This document shows, piece by piece, positions 1 through 9,565 of a DNA stretch of 64,000 nt; the stretch's first letter is position 1; each line of letters begins with the position of its first letter. The stretch lies in NCBI RefSeq assembly GCF_009800925.1, contig NZ_WOYF01000009.1, positions 1 to 64,000 on the forward strand. The letters are read 5' to 3'. A model generated the notes under the pieces. That model was not told where the DNA came from. It ran no database searches and saw only the letters and a list, made by a program, of their open reading frames with translations. A program made the translations under genes and the position numbers. The stretch comes from Budvicia diplopodorum (GTDB lineage Bacteria; Pseudomonadota; Gammaproteobacteria; Enterobacterales; Enterobacteriaceae).

Positions 1-3000
1 GACCAGAATACCGGTACCACCGACGCCGTTCAGGTTAATCACCAGATTTTTTGAATCAGACATATCCAGCAGGGAGGTATTCGCCACCACGCCGCCGGTG
101 GCGGTTTCGAACGCCAGACCGGTACCGCTGCCGGATACGTTGATAGTACCGCTGTTGGTTTGCGCTAACGTTGCCGCGGTACGGATACCTTTACCGTTGG
201 CCACGTTAATTTGGGTGGTGCCGGTGAGCTGCAGGCCCGCTATTTCAGCTCTATTTTCAACCCCGTGCCCCGTTGCACCGGCGGCATTGACGTTGATTTT
301 CGCACCGGCAATCACCAGACCTGTCGCGCCGGTATCGAGCAACACACCGTGCGCCGTACCTTGCCCTTCAACCGTACCTAAACCGCTGCCGACCAGATTG
401 AGCGACGCGTTCTGACCGAGCTTAATCGCCGCTTCGCCGTTGGTCGCGATGATATTACCGCCGGTGCTGGTCACGACTGAGCCTGCACCTTCCACCGATA
501 CGGCGACGCCGTTGACGCTGATATTGCTGGATTTATTGTCAAACTGACCGTTAATCACCTTCACGCCGGTGTTGCCGGTACCCTGCGTCAGGGTGATGTT
601 GCCCTGATTGACCAACAGCCCCTGATTTTGAGTGATAAACCCGATGGCGTTGTTTAAGGTACTGGTAATGTTGGATTCATTGGTCAGGGTAGAGCCGGTA
701 TTGCTGGTCAGGATGTTACCGGCCAAATCGTATTCGTTGCCGTCAACCACGCCCACTACCGCGCCATTGCCGACTAAACTCACGCTGGTACCCGCCTGTA
801 ACGTACCGCTGGCCGCACCGGTGATATACACACCTTTTGCGCCCGCGCCTAAGATTTGGAAATTGCTGCCGGAAGAGGCGACCACCGAGGTGCCTGCGCC
901 GGTGGCCCAGATACCGTTAGAATTTTGACCGGAGGTTTGCATCTGCAGCACGCCCGACTGAGTCGCACCGTCTTCAATGCGGAACAGCGTCGACTGTTTA
1001 CCGCTGGCGTCCAGTACGGTACCGGCCGCCAGATTAGTCTGAATGCTAGAACCGGTGCCGACGATACGAAAAGCAATCTGGTCGGTCACGCCGGTAGCGG
1101 CGGCGGCAAACATGGGTAATGATGTCCCGGACAGGAGCACCTTGCCGCCGTCCAGTGCCTCAACGCCGACCGCGCCCTGGCCCTGCATATCAATAGAGCC
1201 GCCGGTCATATTGACCGTGACGGCGCTGCCCGAAGCCTGAATACCCTTGGTACGGTTGGCGTTGGTACCGCCTTTTAGCACTAAGTTACCGCTATTATTA
1301 ATGGTGGTAGCCAAATTCGACGAGCTGGCCACCAGTCCAATACCGCCGTCCTGTAAGGTAATGCTGCCACTATTGCCACCGACAGAGCCGTCCAGCACCT
1401 GAATACCGGTGGTGTTTTTGCCGCTAAAGATAATATTGCCGGAGTTGCTCAGCGTCGCACTGTTACGGGCGATATAGCCGGTGACGTTATCCAGCGATGA
1501 ATTAAGATTAGCGCCGGCCACCAGAAGGGTGCCGGTACCAAAACCGGCCGCACCGGCGTTGAGTGAACTATTGCTCAGCACGCCGGCAACCGGTGTACCG
1601 GTGGCAGAGCCGGTTAAATCATGCTTTTGCCCATCGGCAATACCGGCAACCGCCCCCGTCCCGGTCAGATTAATGTTGGCATTCGCGGCAATGTTGCCCT
1701 GCGCACCGCCTTCCACTAACACGCCGGTGGCATTCTCGCCGCTCAGGTTGAGGGTCATGCCGCCGGAGTTAAACGCCGACACGTCGGTACCGGTTAAGCC
1801 GGTGACCATCACCGCAACGGAGTCTTTACCGGATGCAGTGAGTGCCGAACCGGCACTCGTACCGCCGGTAAAGTCGGCGCCGTCTTCCATACGGAACAGG
1901 GTGGAACGTTCAGTCGACACATCCATGGCACCCGAGCCGGTATTGGTCAGAGAGGCTGAGGGACCATAAACGAAGAAGCCAATCTGGTCAGTGCCGGAGA
2001 CAAACTTCACTTCGCCTGCGCCGCCGATATCGATACTGCCGCCGTCACGGGCGTGAGCACCAATCGCGCCATTACCGGCCAGATTCACCGTACCGGTCAG
2101 GGTGATGTTACTGCTGGCGTTGTGTGACCACAGGCCATAGTTGCGCAACCCGGTAGTCGGGTCAGCGCCACCGGCTACATTAATTACTCCGCTGGACGAG
2201 GCTTTACCGCCGCTATAGGCCATCATGCCAATATTGTTAATACCTTCTAAATCAATGGTACCCGCATTATCGACAATAGTACCCGCTGCGGCACTGCCAC
2301 TCTGAATACCATAATTAACGCCAGGCGTAGCGCTGTAGTGCCCTTTTACGATGATTTTTCCGCTATTGACCACGTTCACCGCGGCCGCGGTGCCAACCAT
2401 AATGGCCGTACCGTGTTGTACTTTGTCACCAATAATCAGCGAGCCTTGGTTATTCACCGTCGCGCCGCCGGCTTGAACCAGAATCAGTCGCCCGTTGTTA
2501 GGCTGAACTACATCAGCACCGCCGCGGTTAATTGGGGTCGCGGTGGTATCGGTACTGGCTTCGCGCCCTAAATACATCACACCCGCGGTATCATTGATAA
2601 ACGAAGCGATACCCGAATCCAATACAATACCACTCAGCGTCGACGTCCCGGCCAGCGTCGCATTACCCACGTTGTAGGTGCCATGATTTATGGCTGAGCC
2701 GCCGGCGCGCACATAAAGCCCGACAGACGTCTTGCCGGATGAGGCAACGAGGTTCCAGCCAGCGATATTAACGGTGCCGTTATTGATATAGGTAGAACCC
2801 GTATCCTGTACCAAATCATAACCGTTTTCACTACGAGCACCGCTGACCTGACCTAAATTACGTACACCGTTGTTAATGGCGTGGCCGCCATTGATGGCGC
2901 GCATTCCAGCCTGCACATTGCCACCGTAAGTGGTGAGCGTTCCGTTATTGATGACCGTGCCGCCATGGTTCGCCTGCAGGGCAGCGGTACCCGACGCTAT

Positions 3001-4122
3001 TACTATGGCACCCGTGTTGCCGATCTGGGCCAGCGCACTGGCTCCGTCAGCATGCATCAAGATCCGATCCCCTGGAGGTGTATAAAGCGGGTCGGTTGAT
3101 GGAATGGATAGGGGATCGCTGATTAACTGGTAGCTGCTTGTGGTATTGACAATCGCCGCTTTTATTGCAGCATTATAGTTGGTCTGCGCAGAGGTACCGC
3201 TGCCTAGCTTACCTGCCTGCAATTGAGCGACCAGCCAGCTGTTATAGGCCTTATACCCGGCCAGATCGTTAACGGTTTGGGTCTGGGGACCATCGGTAGT
3301 ATTGACCGTAAAGGTGCCTTTATAGGTCTGGGTGGAAATCGATGAAGCAACTGGCGCTAAACTCCCATAGGGAACGTTAGAAACAATTCCGGCAAAATAC
3401 ACCGTATTAGACGAATTCCAGTTAGCCGTGCCGTCGGTCACTTTAATGTATTCCGTACTTTTAACCGAGATATCACCAATGGCCCCGCTGACGTCCACGT
3501 TCAGAGTACCGCCGTTGGTCACGCTGGCAATTTCGGCATCAATAAACGGTCCCTTACCGGCTGTTGTAGGCATATAAACATAGATGCCATATGAATCTCC
3601 GCCTGGAACGACTTCTTTGATATTCGCATTATCATAGGTATTGACCGTGGTAGAGCCGCCGGTCACGGGATCATATACCGCTACGCTGACGCTTTGTGAG
3701 TTATTGCTCACACCAAATAGCCCGCTAGGGTCTACCGCACCGGTGATATAACCGGCGTTATAGCCATTGATTAAAGAGTAAAAGGTGGCATCAACACTGG
3801 CAGAACCGGAAAACGCCGTAGTACCTGACAGATTTACCGTATTGCCGTTAACGCTAATGCTACCGGCCTTATTGTTAAACTCACCGGTTGTAATGGTTGG
3901 ATCAATCGTGATATTGGTGGCAAAAACGGCAGGAGACCCTATCAGCAGGGCGCTAATGGCCGCCGTAAGCAGCGATTTTCGCCCCAAAATTACCGGAGGA
4001 TTTACGCGAACGGCTGCACCCGCACTACTAGCGGTACTTTTGGTTTTACCCCGACTTAATTCAGAGGCAACAACCCACAGGCCTAGCGCGCTGTTCCAGA
4101 TAATCCGATAAACTTTATTCAT
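1..4122 (-). CDS. Giant autotransporter adhesin with ESPR signal peptide, partial (C-terminus beyond left edge)
   Basis: The minus-strand reading frame stays open from the ATG at 4122 to the first base of the window (1374 codons) with a GGAAG ribosome-binding site just upstream. The protein opens with MNKVYRIIWNSALGLWVVAS, the conserved ESPR extension of large type V autotransporters, then a second basic/hydrophobic stretch (RKSLLTAAISALLIGSPAVFA) typical of their long signal peptides. The visible passenger is rich in G, N, T, S, V and A, with many short 'N-G-T-I/L-x-N' and 'G-A/V-x-N-x-G' turns of a right-handed beta-helix; almost no Cys. Two diverged copies of a roughly 300-residue unit are visible (around 1990-1090 and 1090-190). 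The beta-barrel lies outside the window, so type Va versus another subtype cannot be decided. Role inferred: surface adhesin or biofilm protein. Confidence 0.88.
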   Translation of the reverse strand, partial: MNKVYRIIWNSALGLWVVASELSRGKTKSTASSAGAAVRVNPPVILGRKSLLTAAISALLIGSPAVFATNITIDPTITTGEFNNKAGSISVNGNTVNLSGTTAFSGSASVDATFYSLINGYNAGYITGAVDPSGLFGVSNNSQSVSVAVYDPVTGGSTTVNTYDNANIKEVVPGGDSYGIYVYMPTTAGKGPFIDAEIASVTNGGTLNVDVSGAIGDISVKSTEYIKVTDGTANWNSSNTVYFAGIVSNVPYGSLAPVASSISTQTYKGTFTVNTTDGPQTQTVNDLAGYKAYNSWLVAQLQAGKLGSGTSAQTNYNAAIKAAIVNTTSSYQLISDPLSIPSTDPLYTPPGDRILMHADGASALAQIGNTGAIVIASGTAALQANHGGTVINNGTLTTYGGNVQAGMRAINGGHAINNGVRNLGQVSGARSENGYDLVQDTGSTYINNGTVNIAGWNLVASSGKTSVGLYVRAGGSAINHGTYNVGNATLAGTSTLSGIVLDSGIASFINDTAGVMYLGREASTDTTATPINRGGADVVQPNNGRLILVQAGGATVNNQGSLIIGDKVQHGTAIMVGTAAAVNVVNSGKIIVKGHYSATPGVNYGIQSGSAAAGTIVDNAGTIDLEGINNIGMMAYSGGKASSSGVINVAGGADPTTGLRNYGLWSHNASSNITLTGTVNLAGNGAIGAHARDGGSIDIGGAGEVKFVSGTDQIGFFVYGPSASLTNTGSGAMDVSTERSTLFRMEDGADFTGGTSAGSALTASGKDSVAVMVTGLTGTDVSAFNSGGMTLNLSGENATGVLVEGGAQGNIAANANINLTGTGAVAGIADGQKHDLTGSATGTPVAGVLSNSSLNAGAAGFGTGTLLVAGANLNSSLDNVTGYIARNSATLSNSGNIIFSGKNTTGIQVLDGSVGGNSGSITLQDGGIGLVASSSNLATTINNSGNLVLKGGTNANRTKGIQASGSAVTVNMTGGSIDMQGQGAVGVEALDGGKVLLSGTSLPMFAAAATGVTDQIAFRIVGTGSSIQTNLAAGTVLDASGKQSTLFRIEDGATQSGVLQMQTSGQNSNGIWATGAGTSVVASSGSNFQILGAGAKGVYITGAASGTLQAGTSVSLVGNGAVVGVVDGNEYDLAGNILTSNTGSTLTNESNITSTLNNAIGFITQNQGLLVNQGNITLTQGTGNTGVKVINGQFDNKSSNISVNGVAVSVEGAGSVVTSTGGNIIATNGEAAIKLGQNASLNLVGSGLGTVEGQGTAHGVLLDTGATGLVIAGAKINVNAAGATGHGVENRAEIAGLQLTGTTQINVANGKGIRTAATLAQTNSGTINVSGSGTGLAFETATGGVVANTSLLDMSDSKNLVINLNGVGGTGILV

Positions 4123-5415
4123 TTTATTCTTCCATATTACTTTACAAGATTTCACGATGAAACGAGTAAGCGATTACCCGCTCATTGTGATTTTATTTTC
4201 AGCGATAGATGTCCCTCTTATCGCTGTACAACCCGACAGTCAGTCACTGCTCAAAAGCTGTATTTCATTTCAAACATTCTCTGAGTATCGGTATAACGGT
4301 CACTGCCAAATTGCTGTGCAACGTTGGCCTATGTTGATAAAAGATCTCGATGCCCAGCTTGAACTCGTCATGGCATCAGAGCGCTTTTTATGGGGAGGGG
4401 AAACGCTTGGAGTCGACGTTATCGAATAGCGAAAACATATTGTTAAAGAATGATGAGTATAAATTTAACAACATCTTTATTACAATTCTATTTACTTTTA
4501 TTTCCATTTCTTACCTTGTCCCTAGGTATAAAGATCCGTCGAATCTAGGCCGCTATTTATTGGCATTGTGAACTCAAGTGTCAATAAACTGGATTCCATT
4601 TATTTCATTTTCTCTTAATATGGAATAAAGGTCCAGTTTTATTCATTATCCTTGTGGAACATAGGTAGAATTTTATGTTAATTAACATATAAACTTGTTG
4701 TTTTAAAAATATTTTTGTTATTTAGTATTTAAGTGCTTTTTATCAGGGTGGTCCTATTCTTAGATTGTCTTAACAACTATTTAACTTGTGTATTTATATA
4801 AATAAACAACATATTACTGTGTGTGAATGAACGGTTAATATTTCTGCTGTACAGCCGATCGTACATCGATCAGGTATCAATTTCTTTATCCAATAAAGTA
4901 CCGTCACAGGTGTGAAGAATGTCGATCAGACGAAAATTTCGCTCTTTTTTCCAATTCGGGAGTAATGTTATAAAGTTGTTGTGGATATAAACTTGGCTCT
5001 TTACGACTCTCCAATAGCTAATCGTATTTTCTCCGATCTGTGGAATATTTTTACTACAAGTGAATAACTAGAGTAAAACGATTTATTGATGATATTGAAA
5101 TAATCTAGGAAGGCATGATAAGGAGAGGGATATAGTTCATAGTTATAAGGAGTGTCGATGGATGGGATTTATAAAATCCAATTATCAGGATGGCTTATTT
5201 ATATATTAAATGCGTCTAACTATTTATAGGTAGGTGTATTGTTAAGTCCCACCATTAAAAATGAGCTGGGCTTATATTGATTTATTAGTGTTTTATGCTG
5301 CAAAAATATAATAACTATCCACTATTTAAAATAGCATTAAAAATATTATCAAACACTATATTAGGTTCTGATATGTTTTACAGGTGCGATTAAATGTTTT
5401 TGGATTACTGGTAGT
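4123..5415. other. AT-rich gene-poor upstream region of the adhesin
   Basis: About 1.3 kb of AT-rich DNA between the adhesin start and a decayed recombinase. Short open frames exist (for example 4157-4429 plus) but none has a recognisable family, good codon structure or convincing ribosome-binding site. The adhesin promoter must lie in the first few hundred bases, read on the minus strand; I could not assign it. No clear inverted-repeat pair of an invertible switch was recognised by eye. Confidence 0.5.
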
Positions 5416-5740
5416 TTAATTTGTCGAATGCCGGATATTACGATGTTCCAGAAAATCTTGCATTAATCGGGTAGCCATACTTTGGCCTGCCAAACTGTAG
5501 CCACCTGCATGTTGTAACGAATGTGCGCTTAGGATGAACGGGAAATTTCGCCACTTTTATTCAAGGTAAACAGTGAGGGGCTGGTTTCACTATTTTTCCT
5601 TTTATTACCAATAGAGATCCATTGTTTCAATATTTTTATCTCACTGCCTAATAACGGAGGTAGGGGAGAAAAAATATTCTTTAGTCATGCAATAAAAGAG
5701 TACTGACACCCTATCAATATCGGCCTTCTTAAGTAGGATA
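5416..5740 (-). pseudogene. Decayed FimB/FimE-type tyrosine recombinase (C-terminal half)
   Basis: Reading the minus strand in three frames gives consecutive pieces that follow FimB/FimE order: KADIDRVSVLFYCM (about 5733-5690), then LKNIFSPLPPLLGSEIKILK and QWISIGNKR continuing to LFTLNKSGEISR (about 5684-5547), a FPVHP scrap (about 5540), and finally QHAGGYSLAGQSMATRLMQD followed by FLEHRNIRHSTN and a stop at 5416. These correspond to the FimB/E segments around 'DIDL..', 'RLKNGFSTxHPL', 'LSRQQ', 'HPHMLRHxCGYxLA' and 'DTRLIQDYLGHRNIRHTV'. Decay is evident: several frameshifts, an in-frame TGA just before LKN, the catalytic Arg of the LRH box replaced by Gln, and a stop before the region of the active-site Tyr. 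The family assignment rests on remembered FimB/E sequence; no alignment was run. Confidence 0.72.
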
Positions 5741-6045
5741 AATCGTTTGCTTTTAATCTACGTCCATAGCTTATAAATAGTATATCCCTGTCTCATTAAT
5801 ACGGTAACGCAGCATTTTTTATCCTCCTTTAGCTAACGTGTATTTATAAAAAATCTGAGTATTTACTTAAAAATATAAGAATGGGAAAGCACCATATAAA
5901 TGGTGATTGCCCCATCTATTTTGATGAAGGTTCCAACCAAATTAGTTTAAAGGCATTGATATAAATCAAAATCACCTTCATGGAGGTGATGCTCGTTCAT
6001 GTGAAGCTATGTTCGTAAAGTGCCCAAGCTAGATACTATTCAATA

Positions 6046-6240
6046 ATAGGTTATGTGCATTTAGTCGTAAGAACTTCGCCAAGTCTAAGTGTTTCAATGC
6101 TAATGGGATTTCTAATAGGGCGAGCAGCAATAAGGTTGTTTGCCAAATACCCGTATCTGAGAAAAAAGTTGTGGGGAAATCATTTCTGGCAAAGAGGGTA
6201 TTTTGTTGACTCCGTGCGAGCGAATGAGGAAATCATTTGA
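6046..6240 (+). pseudogene. tnpA: IS200-family transposase tnpA, C-terminal fragment
   Basis: The translation contains VHLVVRTSPSLSVSMLMGFL and KKLWGNHFWQRGYFVDSVRA, which match the IS200/Y1 transposase pattern 'H-x-H-hhh-x-hP-x-h-S-V-S-x-h-M-G-x-L' and 'FWCRGYYVDTVGxN'. Only one His of the HUH motif region and the middle of the protein remain; the N-terminal half with the start is absent, and the frame ends at a TGA (6238) where family members continue. The downstream sequence in another frame has no clear similarity. The catalytic Tyr region is therefore lost or shifted. Confidence 0.75.
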
Positions 6241-6318
6241 AGCTATTAAGGCTGGGTGGCGAAAGAGGAAGAATAGAGGTAATGGCCACTGGGTCTGGCC
6301 CCCTTCTGGGGGGGCCGC

Positions 6319-6351
6319 ATCAAAACCACCCGAGGTACGGGTGGTTTTGAT
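6319..6351. terminator. Perfect 13-bp hairpin downstream of bcp
   Basis: Stem ATCAAAACCACCC / GGGTGGTTTTGAT (6319-6331 / 6339-6351) with a 7-base loop. It lies 17 bp past the bcp stop and could terminate bcp on the minus strand, though a long U-tract is lacking. It may equally be the right-end hairpin of the adjacent IS200 remnant. Confidence 0.55.
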
Positions 6352-6368
6352 TAATGGGGTGGTGGTTA

Positions 6369-6839
6369 CTACTTGCCGTTTAGATAATCTAGAACGATTT
6401 CATGGTGGTTAGTGGTTTTAAAGTCATCAAAGACTTGCTCAATTTTACCGTCAGTACCAATCAAAAAACTGATGCGGTGAATGCCATCATAGGTTTTACC
6501 CATAAAGGTTTTTTCACCCCAAATACCGAACAGCTCAGAGACGGTATGCTGTTCATCTGACAGTAACGTAAAGTTCAGCAGTTCTTTCTCAACAAAACGG
6601 GATAGTTTTTCTGGTTTATCGGTACTGATACCCAGAACTTCGACGCCCAGCTTTTTAATCTCATCCATATTATCCCGTAATCCGCAGGCCTGTAAGGTAC
6701 AGCCCGGCGTCATCGCTTTAGGATAAAAATAAACAAGAACTCTCTGCCCTTGGAAGTCAGTGAGGCTGATGTCTTCGCCATCTTGATCCGGGAGTGTAAA
6801 TTCTGGGGCGGTGTCACCGGTTTTTAATGGGTTTATCAC
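6369..6839 (-). CDS. bcp: Thioredoxin-dependent thiol peroxidase Bcp (peroxiredoxin)
   Basis: 156-residue cytoplasmic atypical 2-Cys peroxiredoxin that reduces H2O2 and organic hydroperoxides using thioredoxin. The active-site block KAMTPGCTLQACGLRDN is intact, with Cys47 peroxidatic and Cys52 resolving, as in E. coli Bcp (also 156 residues). Later blocks GISTDKPEKL and GIHRISFLI are also family hallmarks. The start is GTG at 6839, which shares one base with the TAG stop of the upstream gcvR; starting here gives VINPLKTGD, one residue longer than E. coli MNPLKAGD. The gcvR-bcp pair is conserved in enterobacteria and the overlap implies translational coupling. Confidence 0.97.
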   Translation of the reverse strand: MINPLKTGDTAPEFTLPDQDGEDISLTDFQGQRVLVYFYPKAMTPGCTLQACGLRDNMDEIKKLGVEVLGISTDKPEKLSRFVEKELLNFTLLSDEQHTVSELFGIWGEKTFMGKTYDGIHRISFLIGTDGKIEQVFDDFKTTNHHEIVLDYLNGK

Positions 6840-7408
6840 TAGTTTCCGTCCTTTTCTTCATGCTGTGGATTGATAATGATACTAATACTGCCTTGCGCAT
6901 TGAGTTCTGTACAGAGGCGATAGAAATCTTGTTCAACAATCTGTTTGGAGTCTGTCAGCGTACTGTGTATTGTCATTTCAATATAGAGCGTTGGTTGTTG
7001 AAATATTTCGCAAATGCTGGTCTTTGAAGTGAGTTCAGCAATGCTGGTTTCTTCTGTATCAAATAAGTTAGTAAAGCGCTCAATTAAATGAGGAGAATCT
7101 TTAACTTCTACTTTGACCCACATTGTGACCGGCATCGGAGGGCGTTCGTGCTGAGTTGTGCGCTTCATCACAATAAGAAGGTCTAGTTCCATACCCTTTT
7201 GTGGCAATGTAGACTCTAACAGCATCATCGCGCTCCAGCCACCGGACAGCAACATAATAAACGTAAATTCTTCACCTAATAGCGCCAGGCGACTATCTTC
7301 AATATTACAGCCGCAGCTACTGACGTGTCGGGTGATCGTATTGACGATCCCGGGGCGATCGGTGCCTAATGCGGTGATGACAAGGTAATATTCAGATTGC
7401 TGTGGCAC
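6839..7408 (-). CDS. gcvR: Glycine cleavage system transcriptional repressor GcvR
   Basis: 189-residue double-ACT-domain protein that binds glycine and acts as accessory repressor with GcvA at the gcvTHP operon. N-terminal ACT block YLVITALGTDRPGIVNTITR and the CGCNIEDSRLALLGEEFTFI stretch follow E. coli GcvR; the second ACT domain begins near VEVKDSPHLIERF. I place the start at GTG 7408 (VPQQSEYYLV), which has AGGAAG upstream and gives the family length; an in-frame ATG at 7462 would add 18 unconserved residues. It is divergent from dapA, as in E. coli, and overlaps bcp downstream. Confidence 0.95.
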   Translation of the reverse strand: MPQQSEYYLVITALGTDRPGIVNTITRHVSSCGCNIEDSRLALLGEEFTFIMLLSGGWSAMMLLESTLPQKGMELDLLIVMKRTTQHERPPMPVTMWVKVEVKDSPHLIERFTNLFDTEETSIAELTSKTSICEIFQQPTLYIEMTIHSTLTDSKQIVEQDFYRLCTELNAQGSISIIINPQHEEKDGN

Positions 7409-7552
7409 GTTGTACTTCCTGCCTAAAAAAGGTGATGCATATGGTAAACATAAAAAAATCACCCAGACAAGCAGTTAGAGTGATGTTGTTGCTTGCTTTT
7501 CGCTATTGGTCAAAAGTACCATGGTTAGCATATCTATCAAGAGGAATGGCTT

Positions 7553-8431
7553 ATGTTTACGGGAAGTATGGTTGCACTAGTTACACCGATGGACGTTAAT
7601 GGGCATGTCGATCGCGCCAGCTTGAAAAAATTGATTGATTATCATGTGGCTAGCGGCACCGCCGCGATAGTTTCCGTAGGTACTACCGGAGAGTCGGCTA
7701 CCTTAAACCACCAAGAACACGTGGACGTGGTTAAATTAACGCTGGATTTAGCCGACGGGCGTATTCCCATTATTGCTGGCACCGGCGCGAATGCGACGTC
7801 TGAAGCTATTTCATTGACTCAACATCTTAACGATACTGGGGTAGTTGGCTGTTTGTCCGTTACGCCGTATTATAATAAGCCAATGCAGGAAGGCTTATAT
7901 CAGCATTTTAAAGCGATTGCTGAACATACTGATTTACCACAAATTCTGTATAATGTGCCGGGGCGTACTGGCTGTGACATGCTGCCCGAGACGGTTGCTC
8001 GGTTAGCTAAAGTGCCTAATATCGTGGCATTAAAAGACGCAACGGGTAATTTAAGCCGGGTCAGCCAGATTCAGGCGCTGGTCGGTACAGACTTTAAATT
8101 ACTCAGTGGTGACGATGCGACTTCATTAGAATTTATGCAGTTAGGCGGTCACGGTGTGATTTCCGTTACGGCCAATATTGCAGCAAAAGAAATAGCTCAG
8201 CTATGTGAATTAGCGGCTCAGGGAAACTTTACTCAAGCGCGTTGTCTTAATGAACGAATAATGCCGTTGCATTACAAATTGTTTGTTGAGTCAAACCCTA
8301 TTCCGGTTAAATGGGCATGTCATCGTTTAGGCTTAATTGCCAGTGATACCATGCGGTTACCTATGACACCACTGGCAGAATCTGCCCGTCCGGTCGTCGA
8401 ACAGGCGTTAAAGTCTGCGGGTTTGCTATAA
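7553..8431 (+). CDS. dapA: 4-hydroxy-tetrahydrodipicolinate synthase DapA
   Basis: 292-residue class I TIM-barrel aldolase condensing pyruvate and aspartate semialdehyde, the first committed step of the diaminopimelate/lysine pathway. Catalytic Lys161 sits in VALKDATGN, Tyr133 in [10 protein letters not shown], and the Thr44-Thr45 pair in SVGTTGES, all at the E. coli positions. The ATG has AGAGGAATGGCTT upstream. bamC begins 16 bp after the stop, so dapA-bamC is an operon as in other enterobacteria. DapE of the same pathway is in this window at 15.2-16.3 kb. Confidence 0.98.
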   Translation: MFTGSMVALVTPMDVNGHVDRASLKKLIDYHVASGTAAIVSVGTTGESATLNHQEHVDVVKLTLDLADGRIPIIAGTGANATSEAISLTQHLNDTGVVGCLSVTPYYNKPMQEGLYQHFKAIAEHTDLPQILYNVPGRTGCDMLPETVARLAKVPNIVALKDATGNLSRVSQIQALVGTDFKLLSGDDATSLEFMQLGGHGVISVTANIAAKEIAQLCELAAQGNFTQARCLNERIMPLHYKLFVESNPIPVKWACHRLGLIASDTMRLPMTPLAESARPVVEQALKSAGLL

Positions 8432-8447
8432 TTTTTAGGAAGATTTG

Positions 8448-9482
8448 ATGGTTCATTCATTACAGAAAATAATTGGTGTTTCGCTGGTCATGTTTGTGGC
8501 TGCGTGTTCTAACGATCAGTCATATAAGCATCAGGTCAGTGGCAATGAAGACTATTTGAAAGCCCCGGAGCTAAAAGAACTGCATGCGCCGAGCGGTATG
8601 ATATTACCCGTTCAAACGGGTGATTTTGCTCTGAGAAAGGTTGCTGTAGCTGATGGTAGCCTTGGCCTGGCGCTGGATATTCGCCCGCCGTCTCAGCCAT
8701 TGGCTCTGATGAGCGGTTCTCGAGTGCAATACGCTAATAATATTGCTTCTATTTCATTAGAGAACAATGCTCAGAATCAGGCGCTTTGGTCGCAGGTGAT
8801 TGCGGTATTGGGTCAAAATAACTACAAGATTGCCGATCGTCAGGATGCCAATCAAACGTTAACCACTGACTGGGTAAACTGGGCCCGTGAAGATGAAAAC
8901 GTGCCGCATCAGGCCCGTTATCAAATTAGCGTTCAGTCTCAAGGTTATCAAAACCAACTGTCAGTGAAAGTGATTGAGCTGAAGGCTAATGATAAAACTA
9001 TCAGCGATGCTGCAAGCATCCAGCGTTATAGCATTAGTATGCTAAACAGCATTACCGAGGCGCTAGATAAAACGCAGAGCAATCAGGATGCGAGCCGTAT
9101 TGCGCAAACAACCGGTAGCGTTGTTCTTCAGGCAGGGCGTGATGATACGGGTCTTCCGGTCGTTATTGTACGCGCACCTTATGCCAACGTTTGGGAACGT
9201 TTACCTGGGGTGTTAGAGAGTATGGGCATGAAGGTTGAAGATCGTAATCGTCCTCAGGGTTTGATTACCATGACCTTCAAATCCTCTGCCAGCAACTGGG
9301 CTGCATTGAACGTGCCGGATCCCGATCTGCAAAATGGCGACTATAAGCTACAGGTTGGTGATTTAGATAACCGCAGTAGTTTGCAGTTTAGCGACGGTAA
9401 AGGTCAGGTTCTCAAAGATGCACAAAATAACGCACTGGTTGCAATATTGCAGTCGGCGTTTAACCGGACTACCACTAAATAA
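8448..9482 (+). CDS. bamC: Outer membrane protein assembly factor BamC (NlpB lipoprotein)
   Basis: 344-residue lipoprotein subunit of the BAM complex that inserts beta-barrel proteins into the outer membrane. Signal peptide MVHSLQKIIGVSLVMFVAAC ends in a lipobox with Cys20. The unstructured lasso segment follows (YKHQVSGNEDYLKAPELKEL), then two helix-grip domains. The ATG at 8448 is preferred over the TTG at 8445 because it lies about 6 bp from AGGAAGA. A strong terminator follows the stop. Overall length and segments match the family. Confidence 0.95.
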   Translation: MVHSLQKIIGVSLVMFVAACSNDQSYKHQVSGNEDYLKAPELKELHAPSGMILPVQTGDFALRKVAVADGSLGLALDIRPPSQPLALMSGSRVQYANNIASISLENNAQNQALWSQVIAVLGQNNYKIADRQDANQTLTTDWVNWAREDENVPHQARYQISVQSQGYQNQLSVKVIELKANDKTISDAASIQRYSISMLNSITEALDKTQSNQDASRIAQTTGSVVLQAGRDDTGLPVVIVRAPYANVWERLPGVLESMGMKVEDRNRPQGLITMTFKSSASNWAALNVPDPDLQNGDYKLQVGDLDNRSSLQFSDGKGQVLKDAQNNALVAILQSAFNRTTTK

Positions 9483-9485
9483 TCA

Positions 9486-9515
9486 AAAGGGGCTTAACAG
9501 GCCCCTTTATCTTTT
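9486..9515 (+). terminator. Rho-independent terminator after dapA-bamC
   Basis: Stem AAAGGGGC / GCCCCTTT (9486-9493 / 9501-9508) followed by ATCTTTT, directly after the bamC stop. Confidence 0.9.
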
Positions 9516-9565
9516 CCACAGTTAGGGAATATCCTCGAACTTGAAATCAACGGAGACAGCTGAAG

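Larger units (their letters stand above)
5971..6351 (+). mobile_element. IS200/IS605-type insertion sequence remnant
   Basis: A transposase fragment (6046-6240) is flanked by two hairpins: a 7-bp stem at 5971-5977/5984-5990 on the left and a perfect 13-bp stem at 6319-6331/6339-6351 on the right. IS200-type elements have subterminal hairpins rather than terminal inverted repeats, so this arrangement fits, but the exact element ends cannot be set from one copy. The first half of the transposase is missing, so the element should be immobile. Confidence 0.55.

Noticed and set aside
98-3099. Several plus-strand open frames of 65-162 codons
   Set aside because: They are antisense to the adhesin and have its biased composition reversed (Pro/Ala/Val-rich); no ribosome-binding sites or family motifs.
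4157-4571. Two overlapping short plus-strand ORFs upstream of the adhesin
   Set aside because: No recognised family, weak starts, AT-rich composition and mutual overlap in different frames.
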